From positions 558,001 through 622,000 of the forward strand of contig NZ_JALJZZ010000001.1 of the NCBI RefSeq assembly GCF_024171565.1: DNA of 64,000 nt, read 5' to 3'. Source of the stretch: Okibacterium sp. HSC-33S16. GTDB lineage: Bacteria > Actinomycetota > Actinomycetes > Actinomycetales > Microbacteriaceae. Below, in pieces: positions 8,399 through 18,340 of this stretch; positions within the stretch are counted from its first letter, which is position 1, and every line of letters begins with the position of its first letter. The notes under the pieces are model-generated. The model had not been told where the DNA came from. It saw only the letters and a list, made by a program, of their open reading frames with translations, and searched no databases. Both the position numbers and the translations under genes were made by a program.

Positions 8399-8920
8399 CT
8401 ACGAAGCGTGCGCGATGGGCCGGGAGTCGGCGGGGGCCGGCGGGTTTACGAGGCTGGCGTCGACGTGTGACGGGTCGTGACGCTTCGGGTCTGCCCACAC
8501 CGCGATGGCGTTGAGCTCGAAGGTGACCTGGTCGGCGATGGGGCGAGTGACGAGGCTGTCGAAGTCAGGGGCGTCGAACGGTTCTGCATCGAGAACGGAT
8601 GCCCCGAATTCAGCAAGTCCGGATGGCACGTTTTCAGCAACCGGGCTTGCCTGCGCGGTTGACGTGCTCGTTCCGAGGATCGAGGCGGTCACATCCCGAG
8701 CGAGCGAGAAGGCGGCCATGTCCTGGAAGAACTCATCGGTGTCAGCGTCGGCACGCCGCACGAGTGTCCACTCGCCGGAGGCGCCCATGAAATCCTCGAG
8801 GCGCTGACGCACAACATCGAAGAGCTGCTCCTCAGAGAGCTGGACGGCGGGAAGTGGCACCTCAACCGGGGCCGGAGGTGCGACGTTTACCGGTGCGCGG
8901 TGTCGGCGGCGACCAAACAT
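8399..8920 (-). CDS. Hypothetical protein
   Basis: This 173-residue product begins MFGRRRHRAPVNVAPPAP, has a proline-rich N-terminus, then a mixed alpha/beta region (LFDVVRQRLEDFMGASGEWTLVRR, residues 34-58) and a C-terminal domain ending IAVWADPKRHDPSHV. There is no signal peptide or membrane span. The start is supported by AGGGAG 8 bases upstream of the ATG. The family is not recognised. It is convergent with zwf. Confidence 0.7.
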   Translation of the reverse strand: MFGRRRHRAPVNVAPPAPVEVPLPAVQLSEEQLFDVVRQRLEDFMGASGEWTLVRRADADTDEFFQDMAAFSLARDVTASILGTSTSTAQASPVAENVPSGLAEFGASVLDAEPFDAPDFDSLVTRPIADQVTFELNAIAVWADPKRHDPSHVDASLVNPPAPADSRPIAHAS

Positions 8921-9036
8921 GTCCGGAGCTCCCTAGGACTGGTGCGAGTGATAGCTCCAGTGTGAAGGGCGCGCCCCTCATATGGGGCTTGACACGCCGA
9001 CACGCCGCGAATGACGCGAAAGTAACCTGCTTTCGG

Positions 9037-9225
9037 CTAAGCCTTCAGCTTCTTCTGGTCGCTTTTCTCGCTCACGGTGGCGACGGCGTTGGCGACGGAG
9101 ACGAGCCAACCGATCCACAACAGGGCGAGTCGCCAGTCGCGTGGAGCGCTCTTGGAGGTCTGGATGAGTGAAAACGCTCCGGCGATCGCGCTGAGAACAC
9201 TGAAGTTCAAGACGTACTTACGCAT
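9037..9225 (-). CDS. Small membrane protein, hypothetical
   Basis: A 62-residue protein, MRKYVLNFSVLSAIAGAFSL followed by a second hydrophobic stretch LALLWIGWLVSVANAVATV and a lysine-rich tail. Two short transmembrane helices are likely. ATG 9225 is preferred over an in-frame ATG at 9249 because GAAGGGAA lies 6-8 bases before it. The function is unknown. Confidence 0.65.
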   Translation of the reverse strand: MRKYVLNFSVLSAIAGAFSLIQTSKSAPRDWRLALLWIGWLVSVANAVATVSEKSDQKKLKA

Positions 9226-9282
9226 GTGGGATTCCCTTCGTTGCCCCAACGGTATCGACTAATTATCGTTCCGGTGGCACGC

Positions 9283-9310
9283 TTGACAAGGCTGGAGCGC
9301 ACAACATAGG
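9283..9310 (+). promoter_or_regulatory. Candidate promoter of otsA
   Basis: A perfect -35 box TTGACA (9283-9288) is followed after 16 bases by CATAGG (9305-9310), or after 18 bases by TAGGTA. The -10 match is weak. It lies about 120 bases before the otsA start. Confidence 0.4.
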
Positions 9311-9428
9311 TAGCCATCAGCCGAACCGTGTCCTACCACAAAGTCGACGGGAACGCCCCCGGCCCGGCCGGAAAACGACCGGCTGCTAGCCTGAGAAGCC
9401 ACGAAACAGTGGCCAGAGAAGGAGCAGC

Positions 9429-10940
9429 GTGGCATCGCAAAGCAAAGATGAGCCGAACACTTACGACTTCATCGTTGTCGCCAACCGGCTGCCTGTCGAC
9501 AGTGTGACTGACGACACCGGACACCAGCAGTGGCGGATGTCGCCCGGCGGCCTTGTCGCCGCCCTTGAGCCCCTCATGAAGTCGACAGACGGAGCGTGGG
9601 TGGGCTGGCCTGGAGCGGCGGACGTGGTGCTTGACCCGTTTGAGCACGAGAACATCCAGATGGTGCCGATTGCCCTCAACGAGGAAGAAGTCGAGCGCTA
9701 CTACGAAGGATTCTCGAACGACACACTGTGGCCGCTCTACCACGACGTCATTGCGCAGCCGAGTTACCACCGTGAGTGGTGGGAAACCTACGTTGCCGTG
9801 AACCGACGGTTCGCCGACGCAGCGGCACGGATCGCTGACCAGGGTGCAACGGTGTGGGTCCACGACTACCAGCTTCAGCTGGTCCCCGGCATGCTGCGCG
9901 AGTCCCGGCCTGACCTCACCATCGGATTCTTCAATCACATTCCGTTCCCCGCGTACGGCATCTTCTCCCAACTCCCGTGGCGGCAACAGATCATCTCCGG
10001 ACTGCTCGGGGCGGATGTCATTGGGTTCCAGCGGGTTGCCGACGCCGGCAACTTCACTCGAGCCGTTCGGCGCCTCTTTGGTTACGAGACCAAGGGAACC
10101 CGAGTCTGGGTTCCGGTTGGTGACTCGTCCGATGCAACCACCGGTGACCGATCGCATGTTCGCGGCGCCCCGGTGCGGCGCGTGATCGCCCGGGCGTACC
10201 CCATTTCCATCGATGTGACGAGCTACGTCGAGCTCGCGCAGAAGCCCGAGGTGCAGGCCAGGGCTCGAGAGATCCGCGAAGAACTCGGCAACCCGAAGAC
10301 CATCATGCTCGGTGTTGACCGGCTCGACTACACCAAGGGCATCGGCCACAGGCTCAAAGCATTTGGTGAGCTCCTCGCCGAGGGGCGTCTCGACGTGCAG
10401 GACGTCACGCTGGTCCAGGTCGCCAGTCCGAGCCGTGAGCGGGTAGCCAGCTACATGCAGCTTCGCGACGAGATTGAACTCACCGTCGGCCGCATCAACG
10501 GTGACTTCGGATCGATCGGGCACGCCGCCGTCAACTACCTGCACCAGGGATACCCCCGGGAAGAAATGGTTGCCCTGTACCTCGCGGCTGACGTCATGCT
10601 CGTGACGGCACTCCGTGATGGCATGAACCTTGTGGCGAAGGAATACGTAGCCACGCGGGCCGACCTGGGCGGTGTTCTGATCCTCAGTGAGTTTGCCGGA
10701 GCATCCGACGATCTGCGCCAGGCGCTCCTCATCAACCCCCACGACATTGAAGGGGTCAAGGACGCCGTGCTCCGGGCGATCGAGATGCCCGCCACCGAAA
10801 AGCGTCGCCGAATGCGTGCCCTGCGCAAACGGGTCCTCGAGAACGACGTGATCAAGTGGTCGCGCGTCTTCCTCGAGGAGCTGAAGCACGCGACGACCAG
10901 GCACCCGGTCTCGCACGAGTACCCGGATGACAGGCGATGA
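9429..10940 (+). CDS. otsA: Alpha,alpha-trehalose-phosphate synthase
   Basis: This 503-residue GT20 enzyme transfers glucose from a nucleotide sugar to glucose 6-phosphate. Diagnostic motifs are IVVANRLPV at the N-terminus, SPGGLVAAL, WVHDYQLQLVPGMLR, FFNHIPFPAYGIFSQLPWR, GVDRLDYTKGI and RDGMNLVAKEYVA, in the family order. The GTG start is preceded by AAGGAG at 8-9 bases. It overlaps otsB by four bases, so the two-step trehalose pathway is one operon. Confidence 0.97.
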   Translation: MASQSKDEPNTYDFIVVANRLPVDSVTDDTGHQQWRMSPGGLVAALEPLMKSTDGAWVGWPGAADVVLDPFEHENIQMVPIALNEEEVERYYEGFSNDTLWPLYHDVIAQPSYHREWWETYVAVNRRFADAAARIADQGATVWVHDYQLQLVPGMLRESRPDLTIGFFNHIPFPAYGIFSQLPWRQQIISGLLGADVIGFQRVADAGNFTRAVRRLFGYETKGTRVWVPVGDSSDATTGDRSHVRGAPVRRVIARAYPISIDVTSYVELAQKPEVQARAREIREELGNPKTIMLGVDRLDYTKGIGHRLKAFGELLAEGRLDVQDVTLVQVASPSRERVASYMQLRDEIELTVGRINGDFGSIGHAAVNYLHQGYPREEMVALYLAADVMLVTALRDGMNLVAKEYVATRADLGGVLILSEFAGASDDLRQALLINPHDIEGVKDAVLRAIEMPATEKRRRMRALRKRVLENDVIKWSRVFLEELKHATTRHPVSHEYPDDRR

Positions 10941-11719
10941 CTGCCATCCCCGCCGAACTCGAAGCTGCGCTGACCGGACTGGCCGAAACAGAGCACTTGC
11001 TCGTCGCGCTCGACTTCGATGGCACCCTGGCCCCCTTCGTCGACAACCCTGATGACTCGCGGGCCATCCCCGAAGCGCGACAGGCTGTCGCTGCCCTGCT
11101 GGAGGTGTCACACACGACGGTGGCATACGTTTCAGGTCGCGCCATCGATAGTCTGCAACGGGTGGCCGGTTCCGCGGATGGGATCCTCCTCGTCGGGTCA
11201 CACGGCGCCGAGTACCGGTTCGACGGTGTTGACACTCATCCGCCGCTCAGTGAAGACGAACGCGCCCGCGTCCATACCCTGTCGACTGCCCTGAGTTCAG
11301 TGAGCTCGGCTCACCCAGGAACCTGGGTGGAGGCAAAGCCGGCCGGGTTCGCGCTGCACACCCGGGGCCTGTCTGCTGAAAAGGAACGCCTCGCCGCCGA
11401 CGCGGCTCGTGACGCCGTCACCAAAACAAGACTTCCGGTGACGGTGCGCGACGGCAAGGACGTTCTCGAGTTCTCCATTCTCTCTGTGACGAAAGGTGAC
11501 GCAATTCGGCATCTTCGCGACTACACCGGCGCCACGGCGGTCCTCTACGCCGGTGACGATGTGACGGATGAGGACGGCTTTGCCGCGCTGGGCGCTGGCG
11601 ATCTCGCCCTCAAATGTGGAGAGGGAGAGACGGGGGCGAAGTACCGTGTTGCGTCGCCTTCCGAGGTGGCTGCTGTCCTTGCAAGGCTCGCCGAGGACCG
11701 CGCTGCAACCGGCCGATGA
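10937..11719 (+). CDS. otsB: Trehalose-6-phosphate phosphatase
   Basis: This 260-residue HAD-superfamily phosphatase has motif I LVALDFDGTLAPF (about residues 21-33), motif II AYVSGR and the C-terminal AGDDVTDEDGF. It converts trehalose 6-phosphate to trehalose in the cytoplasm. The start ATG overlaps the otsA stop (ATGA), indicating translational coupling. Confidence 0.96.
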   Translation: MTAIPAELEAALTGLAETEHLLVALDFDGTLAPFVDNPDDSRAIPEARQAVAALLEVSHTTVAYVSGRAIDSLQRVAGSADGILLVGSHGAEYRFDGVDTHPPLSEDERARVHTLSTALSSVSSAHPGTWVEAKPAGFALHTRGLSAEKERLAADAARDAVTKTRLPVTVRDGKDVLEFSILSVTKGDAIRHLRDYTGATAVLYAGDDVTDEDGFAALGAGDLALKCGEGETGAKYRVASPSEVAAVLARLAEDRAATGR

Positions 11720-11754
11720 ATTTCAGGGCATGTTCGAGGTTCTAGACTCGATCT

Positions 11755-13449
11755 ATGTCAGAGATCGACCTGAAACCTCGCAGTAGAGCAGTAACAGACG
11801 GAATCGAAGCCACAACGTCGCGCGGAATGCTCCGTGCCGTTGGAATGGGCGACGAAGACTGGGACAAACCCCAGATTGGTATCGCCTCAAGCTGGAACGA
11901 AATTACCCCGTGCAACCTGTCGCTCGATCGGCTCGCTCAGGGCGCCAAGGAAGGCGTTCACTCAGGTGGCGGATACCCGCTGCAGTTTGGAACGATCTCC
12001 GTTTCTGACGGCATTTCCATGGGGCACGAGGGAATGCACTTCTCCCTGGTCTCCCGCGAGGTTATTGCCGACTCCGTCGAAACCGTCGTGATGGCCGAGC
12101 GTCTTGACGGCACCGTGCTTCTCGCCGGCTGCGACAAATCGCTGCCTGGAATGCTCATGGCCGCGGCCCGTCTCGACCTGGCCAGCGTCTTTCTCTACGC
12201 CGGTTCCATCGCGCCGGGTTGGGTGAAGCTCAGCGACGGTACAGAAAAAGATGTCACCATCATCGACTCGTTCGAAGCCGTCGGTGCCTGCAAGGCCGGG
12301 ACGATGAGCGAGGAAGACCTCAAGCGCATCGAGTGCGCCATCGCCCCGGGCGAAGGCGCCTGTGGCGGTATGTACACCGCCAACACGATGGCATCCGTTG
12401 CCGAAGCACTTGGAATGAGCCTGCCGGGGTCCGCTGCACCGCCCTCGGCTGACCGTCGCCGGGACTACTTCGCGCACCGCTCAGGTGAGGCCGTCGTCAA
12501 CATGCTCCGTCTCGGAATCACCGCACGTGACATCCTCACGAAAAAGGCTTTTGAGAACGCAATCGCGGTCGCTATGGCATTCGGCGGATCTACCAACGTT
12601 GTGCTGCACCTGCTCGCGATCGCTCGCGAAGCCGAGGTCGACCTGACGCTGGACGACTTTAACCGCATCGGCGACAAGGTGCCGCATATCGGTGACCTCA
12701 AGCCATTCGGCAAGTACGTCATGAATGACGTCGACCGCCACGGCGGAGTGCCCGTTGTGATGAAGGCCCTGCTTGACGCCGGCCTGATCCACGGCGACTG
12801 CCTTACGGTCACCGGCAAGACTGTTGCTGAGAACCTCGCGGAGCTGAACCCCATGCCGCTTGATGGTGAAGTTATCCGCACGCTGGATAACCCCATCCAC
12901 GCGACCGGCGGTATCACGGTTCTCAGCGGTTCGTTCGCTCCCGAAGGTGCCGTCGTGAAGACGGCCGGGTTCGATGCTGACATCTTTGAAGGCCCTGCGC
13001 GGGTCTTTGAACGTGAGCGTGCGGCCATGGATGCTCTCACCGAGGGCTCGATCGTCGCTGGCGACGTTATCGTCATCCGGTATGAGGGACCGAAGGGTGG
13101 CCCTGGTATGCGAGAGATGCTCGCCATCACGGCAGCCATCAAGGGCGCTGGGCTCGGAAAAGATGTACTACTATTGACGGACGGTCGATTCTCAGGCGGC
13201 ACAACCGGCCTCTGCATCGGCCACATAGCACCCGAAGCGGTGGACGCTGGTCCCATCGCCTTCGTGCGCGATGGTGATCTGATACGGGTCGATATCGCAG
13301 CTCGGTCGCTCGACCTACTTGTCGACGAAACAGAGCTTGCAGCCCGCCGCACTGGCTGGGCACCGCTTCCCCCGCGCTATACCCGTGGCGTCCTCGCGAA
13401 ATACTCCAAGCTCGTGCACTCCGCCGCGGAGGGTGCGATCACTGGATAG
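11755..13449 (+). CDS. ilvD: Dihydroxy-acid dehydratase
   Basis: This 564-residue enzyme of valine, isoleucine and leucine/pantothenate synthesis dehydrates 2,3-dihydroxy-3-methyl(butanoate/pentanoate). Iron-sulfur ligands and signatures are present: [12 protein letters not shown] (about 122-133), [14 protein letters not shown], and the C-terminal [21 protein letters not shown] that carries the catalytic serine region. The start ATG follows otsB by 35 bases. It lies 46 bases before ilvB, and all ilv genes here run in the same direction. Confidence 0.97.
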   Translation: MSEIDLKPRSRAVTDGIEATTSRGMLRAVGMGDEDWDKPQIGIASSWNEITPCNLSLDRLAQGAKEGVHSGGGYPLQFGTISVSDGISMGHEGMHFSLVSREVIADSVETVVMAERLDGTVLLAGCDKSLPGMLMAAARLDLASVFLYAGSIAPGWVKLSDGTEKDVTIIDSFEAVGACKAGTMSEEDLKRIECAIAPGEGACGGMYTANTMASVAEALGMSLPGSAAPPSADRRRDYFAHRSGEAVVNMLRLGITARDILTKKAFENAIAVAMAFGGSTNVVLHLLAIAREAEVDLTLDDFNRIGDKVPHIGDLKPFGKYVMNDVDRHGGVPVVMKALLDAGLIHGDCLTVTGKTVAENLAELNPMPLDGEVIRTLDNPIHATGGITVLSGSFAPEGAVVKTAGFDADIFEGPARVFERERAAMDALTEGSIVAGDVIVIRYEGPKGGPGMREMLAITAAIKGAGLGKDVLLLTDGRFSGGTTGLCIGHIAPEAVDAGPIAFVRDGDLIRVDIAARSLDLLVDETELAARRTGWAPLPPRYTRGVLAKYSKLVHSAAEGAITG

Positions 13450-13495
13450 TGTGACGCCTCGATTCAGATCTCTACTCAACAAGGGAACCCATACG

Positions 13496-15316
13496 ATGCC
13501 TGCGGATTCTTCTCCCGCCATATCGCCATCCACTCTCAAAGCTGCTCACACTAACGACGCGCAGACGCCAGAACTCCTCACAGGAGCACAGGCTGTCGTT
13601 CGTACCCTGGAACTGATCGGGATCACCGACGTCTTCGGCCTGCCCGGCGGCGCGATCCTTCCCGTCTATGACCCGCTGATGGACACGACGAAAATCCGTC
13701 ACATCCTTGTCCGTCACGAGCAGGGTGCCGGCCACGCTGCCGAGGGTTATGCGGCCTCCACCGGGAAGGTGGGCGTCGCGATCGCCACCTCGGGGCCAGG
13801 CGCGACCAACCTTGTCACGGCCATCATGGACGCGCACATGGATTCGGTGCCGCTTCTCGCGATCACCGGCCAGGTGTTCTCAACCCTGATGGGGACCGAC
13901 GCATTCCAGGAAGCGGACATCGTCGGCATCACCATGCCGATCACGAAGCACTCCTTCCTGGTGACCGACGCGGCAGACATCCCCTCGACCATTGCGGCGG
14001 CGTACCACATTGCCTCTACCGGTCGGCCGGGCCCCGTGCTCGTGGATATTACAAAGGACGCACAGCAGGACACTGTCCCGTTCATCTGGCCGCCGAAGAT
14101 CGACCTTCCGGGCTACCGTCCGGTGACGAAGGCGCATGGCAAGCAGATTCAAGCCGCAGCTCAGTTGATGGTCGACGCGAAGAAGCCCGTGCTCTACGTC
14201 GGTGGAGGAGTCATTCGTGCCGAGGCTTCCGCCGAGCTTCTCGAGCTGGCAGAGCTGAGCGGCGCTCCGGTCGTGACGACGCTCATGGCACGGGGAGCGT
14301 TCCCCGACTCACACGCGCAGCACCTGGGAATGCCTGGAATGCACGGAACTGTACCCGCTGTTCTCGCGCTGCAGGAATCCGACCTGATCGTCGCTCTCGG
14401 CGCTCGGTTCGATGATCGTGTGACGGGCAAGACTGCTCTCTTCGCGCCACACGCCAAAGTTATCCACGTCGACGTCGACCCCGCTGAGATCTCCAAGATC
14501 CGCACGGCCGACGTGCCGATCGTCGGCGATGCCAAGGACGTCATCGTCGACCTCACCGCGGCGTTTACGTCGGCTCGTCAGGAGACGACCCCCGACATCG
14601 AGGCGTGGTGGAGCTACCTCAACGGCCTCCGCGAAGAGTTCCCATTGGGTTACACCGAACCGACCGACGGTCTGCTTGCGCCTCAGCATGTCATCGAACG
14701 AATCGGCCAGTTGACCGGGCCTGAGGGTGTTTACGCGGCCGGTGTCGGTCAGCACCAAATGTGGGCAGCCCAGTTCATCAAGTACGAGCGTCCCAACTCG
14801 TGGCTGAACTCCGGCGGCGCAGGAACCATGGGTTACTCCGTGCCTGCGGCTATGGGGGCCAAGGTCGCGGAACCCGATCGTGTGGTGTGGGCCATCGACG
14901 GCGACGGGTGCTTCCAGATGACCAATCAGGAACTCGCTACCTGCGCCATTAACAAGATCCCGATCAAGGTGGCGATCATCAACAACTCGTCACTCGGCAT
15001 GGTTCGCCAGTGGCAGACCTTGTTCTACGACGGCCGGTACTCAAATACAGACCTCAACACCGGGCACGACACCATCCGCATACCTGACTTCGTGAAGCTC
15101 GCGGAGGCCTATGGCTGCCTCGGCATTCGGGTGACATCGGCTGACGAGGTGGACGCGGCCATCCAGCTTGCGTTGGATACCAACGACCGCCCCGTCGTGA
15201 TCGATTTTGTGGTGAGCGCCGACGCGATGGTGTGGCCCATGGTTCCCCAGGGCGTCAGCAACAGCTACGTCCAATACGCCAGGGATCACAGTCCGTCGTT
15301 CGATGAGGAGGCCTAA
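13496..15316 (+). CDS. ilvB: Acetolactate synthase large (catalytic) subunit
   Basis: This 606-residue thiamine-diphosphate enzyme performs the first common step of branched-chain amino acid synthesis. Seen in order: the N-terminal TPP-binding PYR domain ([27 protein letters not shown] with the conserved Glu), the central domain ([11 protein letters not shown]), and the PP domain with [18 protein letters not shown] 13496 was chosen because AAGGGAA precedes it at good spacing; the open frame extends upstream into ilvD without support. No room exists in the 46-base gap for a leader-peptide attenuator. Confidence 0.97.
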   Translation: MPADSSPAISPSTLKAAHTNDAQTPELLTGAQAVVRTLELIGITDVFGLPGGAILPVYDPLMDTTKIRHILVRHEQGAGHAAEGYAASTGKVGVAIATSGPGATNLVTAIMDAHMDSVPLLAITGQVFSTLMGTDAFQEADIVGITMPITKHSFLVTDAADIPSTIAAAYHIASTGRPGPVLVDITKDAQQDTVPFIWPPKIDLPGYRPVTKAHGKQIQAAAQLMVDAKKPVLYVGGGVIRAEASAELLELAELSGAPVVTTLMARGAFPDSHAQHLGMPGMHGTVPAVLALQESDLIVALGARFDDRVTGKTALFAPHAKVIHVDVDPAEISKIRTADVPIVGDAKDVIVDLTAAFTSARQETTPDIEAWWSYLNGLREEFPLGYTEPTDGLLAPQHVIERIGQLTGPEGVYAAGVGQHQMWAAQFIKYERPNSWLNSGGAGTMGYSVPAAMGAKVAEPDRVVWAIDGDGCFQMTNQELATCAINKIPIKVAIINNSSLGMVRQWQTLFYDGRYSNTDLNTGHDTIRIPDFVKLAEAYGCLGIRVTSADEVDAAIQLALDTNDRPVVIDFVVSADAMVWPMVPQGVSNSYVQYARDHSPSFDEEA

Positions 15317-15318
15317 AG

Positions 15319-15828
15319 ATGACCACCCATGTATTGAGCCTCCTCGTCGAGGACAAGCCAGGTCTGCTCACCCGCGTTGCCGGACTCTTTGCACGACGCG
15401 GATTTAACATTGAATCCCTCGCCGTCGGTAAGAGCGAAGTTCCCGGGCTCAGCCGGATCACCGTCGTCGTCACCGTCGAAGGCCTCCCACTTGAACAGAT
15501 CACGAAGCAGCTCAACAAGCTGGTCAACGTGATCAAGATTGTTGAGCTGGACCCTGCCCAGTCGGTACAGCGCGAGCACCTTCTCATTAAGGTTCGTGTG
15601 GATAACACCACGCGGTCCCAGGTACTCGAAGCGGTCAATCTCTTCCGTGCACGAGTTGTCGACGTCGCCACGGACGCCGTTGTGATCGAGGTGACCGGGG
15701 ACTCGGGAAAGACGAACGCCCTGCTTAAAGTGCTCGAACCATACGGCATTAAGGAGATGGCGCAGTCCGGCCTCCTGGCCATCGGGCGTGGCTCCAAATC
15801 CATCACTGAACGCGTATTCAAGAACTAA
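15319..15828 (+). CDS. ilvN: Acetolactate synthase small (regulatory) subunit
   Basis: This 169-residue protein has an N-terminal ACT domain (HVLSLLVEDKPGLLTRVAGLF, then RRGFNIESLAVG) that binds valine for feedback control, and a C-terminal ALS_ss domain (LLKVLEPYGIKEMAQSGLLA). It starts 2 bases after the ilvB stop, with GAGGAG at the end of ilvB as its ribosome-binding site. It forms the holoenzyme with IlvB. Confidence 0.97.
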   Translation: MTTHVLSLLVEDKPGLLTRVAGLFARRGFNIESLAVGKSEVPGLSRITVVVTVEGLPLEQITKQLNKLVNVIKIVELDPAQSVQREHLLIKVRVDNTTRSQVLEAVNLFRARVVDVATDAVVIEVTGDSGKTNALLKVLEPYGIKEMAQSGLLAIGRGSKSITERVFKN

Positions 15829-15894
15829 ATGGCGAGTGGTCCGTGCAGAGCACGGTCCGCCGCATCACAACCTCAACAACAAGGAGATAAATAA

Positions 15895-16923
<1,029 letters not shown>

Positions 16924-16940
16924 TCAGCACTCCCAACAGT

Positions 16941-16972
16941 AAACGGCTCCTGCCTTCGGGCAGGAGCCGTTT
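16941..16972 (+). terminator. Terminator after ilvC
   Basis: A perfect 14-base stem (AAACGGCTCCTGCC / GGCAGGAGCCGTTT) with a TTCG tetraloop, ending in TTTG, lies 17 bases past the ilvC stop. It closes the ilvB-ilvN-ilvC unit. Confidence 0.93.
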
Positions 16973-17413
16973 GTGCGACGTGCATCAGGTTGAACCGGCG
17001 AGGTCGCTTAAGCCCTGCTGAGGAACACTTCGATGACCGGTACCGGTACCGGTACCGGTACCGGTACCGGTGTCGCTGGCCGTCGGACCGGCACGTGCAG
17101 GGTCACGGTGTTGTCCCCGAGGCCCGTCGGCCGAGTGTGCTGGTTGGGCTGGTCGTGCTCGGGGAGATGCACCGCGCAAATGCCCCAATGAATGAAGAGC
17201 CCGAAGCACCCGTGGTCGAACTAGGAAAAGTCGGGTGAGGAAAGCGGGCCAGTAGTCGTGGTCTTCTTTCGCGACAGGTTCGGCGACGGTGATGCTGCTT
17301 TCTGAAACACGGCCTCCCTCCACTCGATGTTCGCTTCTGGACTCGTTCCGCTGGCGTGTGTAGCCGGCCGGGATGCGGGTCGTGGGTGCGAGCAAACGGC
17401 TACGCTGTAAATC
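16973..17413 (+). other. 441-base stretch without a supportable gene
   Basis: Open frames exist on both strands (for example 16990-17238 plus, 16985-17476 minus) but none shows a recognisable domain, a ribosome-binding site or a non-repetitive protein pattern. The notable content is the ACCGGT tandem array at 17036-17071. The region may be the remains of a decayed gene. Confidence 0.5.
17036..17071. repeat. Tandem array of six ACCGGT palindromic hexamers
   Basis: ACCGGT is repeated six times without interruption (36 bases). Each unit is itself a perfect palindrome, so the whole array is self-complementary in any register. Read as codons it would give alternating Tyr-Arg or Thr-Gly. Such microsatellites change length by slippage. 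Confidence 0.95.
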
Positions 17414-17893
17414 ATGAGCACGGATGGCACTGACGACGATGCACTGACCTGGGCCGGTGACGACGAACCAGCGCAAACCACGCCACCCGGTCGTTCCACC
17501 CCGACTGAATCGCCGACACCGCGGGTCGCGTCAGGGTGGAAAGTCGTGGGAAAAACGGGCACAACCGTCAAGACGGCAGACGCAACACCGCCGCGCACCC
17601 AAATGGGATCGGTTTCCCTGGTTGTGCATGGAGTCCTTGGAGGGGTCTACCTGCTGTACGTCATCGGCTGGCTTGTCGCCGCCCAGCGTGATGGGGCGGC
17701 GCCCTCTGACATCGTCGGAAGCGCGATGTACACCGCAGGACTGTGGTTGGCTGTGCTCGCGCCCGCCCTGTGGTTCGGGACCGTACTGTGGCTGACCCGG
17801 GCAGCAGCATCCTCCCGGATGAGGCTGATCGCGCTGGGAATCGGCGTTCTTGTCCTCGTACCCGTTCCGTTCCTCGTCGGAGGTGGCGCATGA
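17414..17893 (+). CDS. Hypothetical membrane protein
   Basis: This 159-residue protein has a polar, acidic N-terminus (about 65 residues, STDGTDDDALTWAGDDEP) followed by three hydrophobic segments (SLVVHGVLGGVYLLYVIGWLV, MYTAGLWLAVLAPALWFG and LIALGIGVLVLVPVPFLVGG). The topology suggests a cytoplasmic tail and three membrane helices. It resembles the DNA polymerase III subunit gamma/tau-named small membrane proteins of Micrococcales, but the function is unknown. It overlaps the next gene by four bases (ATGA), so the two probably act together. Confidence 0.75.
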   Translation: MSTDGTDDDALTWAGDDEPAQTTPPGRSTPTESPTPRVASGWKVVGKTGTTVKTADATPPRTQMGSVSLVVHGVLGGVYLLYVIGWLVAAQRDGAAPSDIVGSAMYTAGLWLAVLAPALWFGTVLWLTRAAASSRMRLIALGIGVLVLVPVPFLVGGGA

Positions 17894-18249
17894 GCGCGGA
17901 AGTGCCCGTCGTCGATACGCCGTCTCGTCGCGTCCCACGGTGGGTCACGACAACGCTGGCCGTTATTTTTGGTCTCCTCTTCGCCTATGACGTGTGGGAA
18001 GCAGTCGGCAACGTTATCGGCATCAGTTGGCTCGTCTCAGGGACGGAGACCGCGATCTCGGTCTTCGGGTGGGTGGTCCTCAGCACCAACATCCTGGTGC
18101 CGATTGCGCTCTTCCTCCTGGCGTTTCGACTGGGGCGGCGCAGGGACCTGCTCGCCCAAATACTGCTCTACCTCACCGGCCTCGGTGTCTCCGCTGTGAT
18201 CGCTCTGGACATCGTTGCGCTCTTCGGTGCGGGCCAGCTGCTGACGTAA
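17890..18249 (+). CDS. Hypothetical membrane protein
   Basis: This 119-residue protein has three predicted membrane helices (WVTTTLAVIFGLLFAYDVW, VFGWVVLSTNILVPIALFLLA and ILLYLTGLGVSAVIALDIVALF). ATG 17890 overlaps the preceding stop by four bases, which fixes the start; the longer open frame has no support. It is paired with the preceding membrane protein and lies upstream of serA. The function is unknown. Confidence 0.75.
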   Translation: MSAEVPVVDTPSRRVPRWVTTTLAVIFGLLFAYDVWEAVGNVIGISWLVSGTETAISVFGWVVLSTNILVPIALFLLAFRLGRRRDLLAQILLYLTGLGVSAVIALDIVALFGAGQLLT

Positions 18250-18340
18250 TACGCCATTCCAACCGAGTAAAGTTCAAGTACGAGCGCTCCGACCGCTGCA
18301 GCGCCCGACACCATCCCCGTTGCAAACAAAGGATTCATCT

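Noticed and set aside
9333-11201. Open frame of 622 codons on the minus strand opposite otsA-otsB
   Set aside because: It mirrors the codon pattern of the clearly real otsA/otsB genes, has no recognisable domain and no start site.
13450-13495. Possible ilvB leader peptide/attenuator
   Set aside because: The 46-base gap is too short and has no frame rich in Val, Leu or Ile and no hairpin.
16985-17476. Minus-strand frame of 163 codons through the ACCGGT array
   Set aside because: Contains a meaningless Thr-Gly run from the repeat and overlaps the start of the supported membrane gene at 17414.
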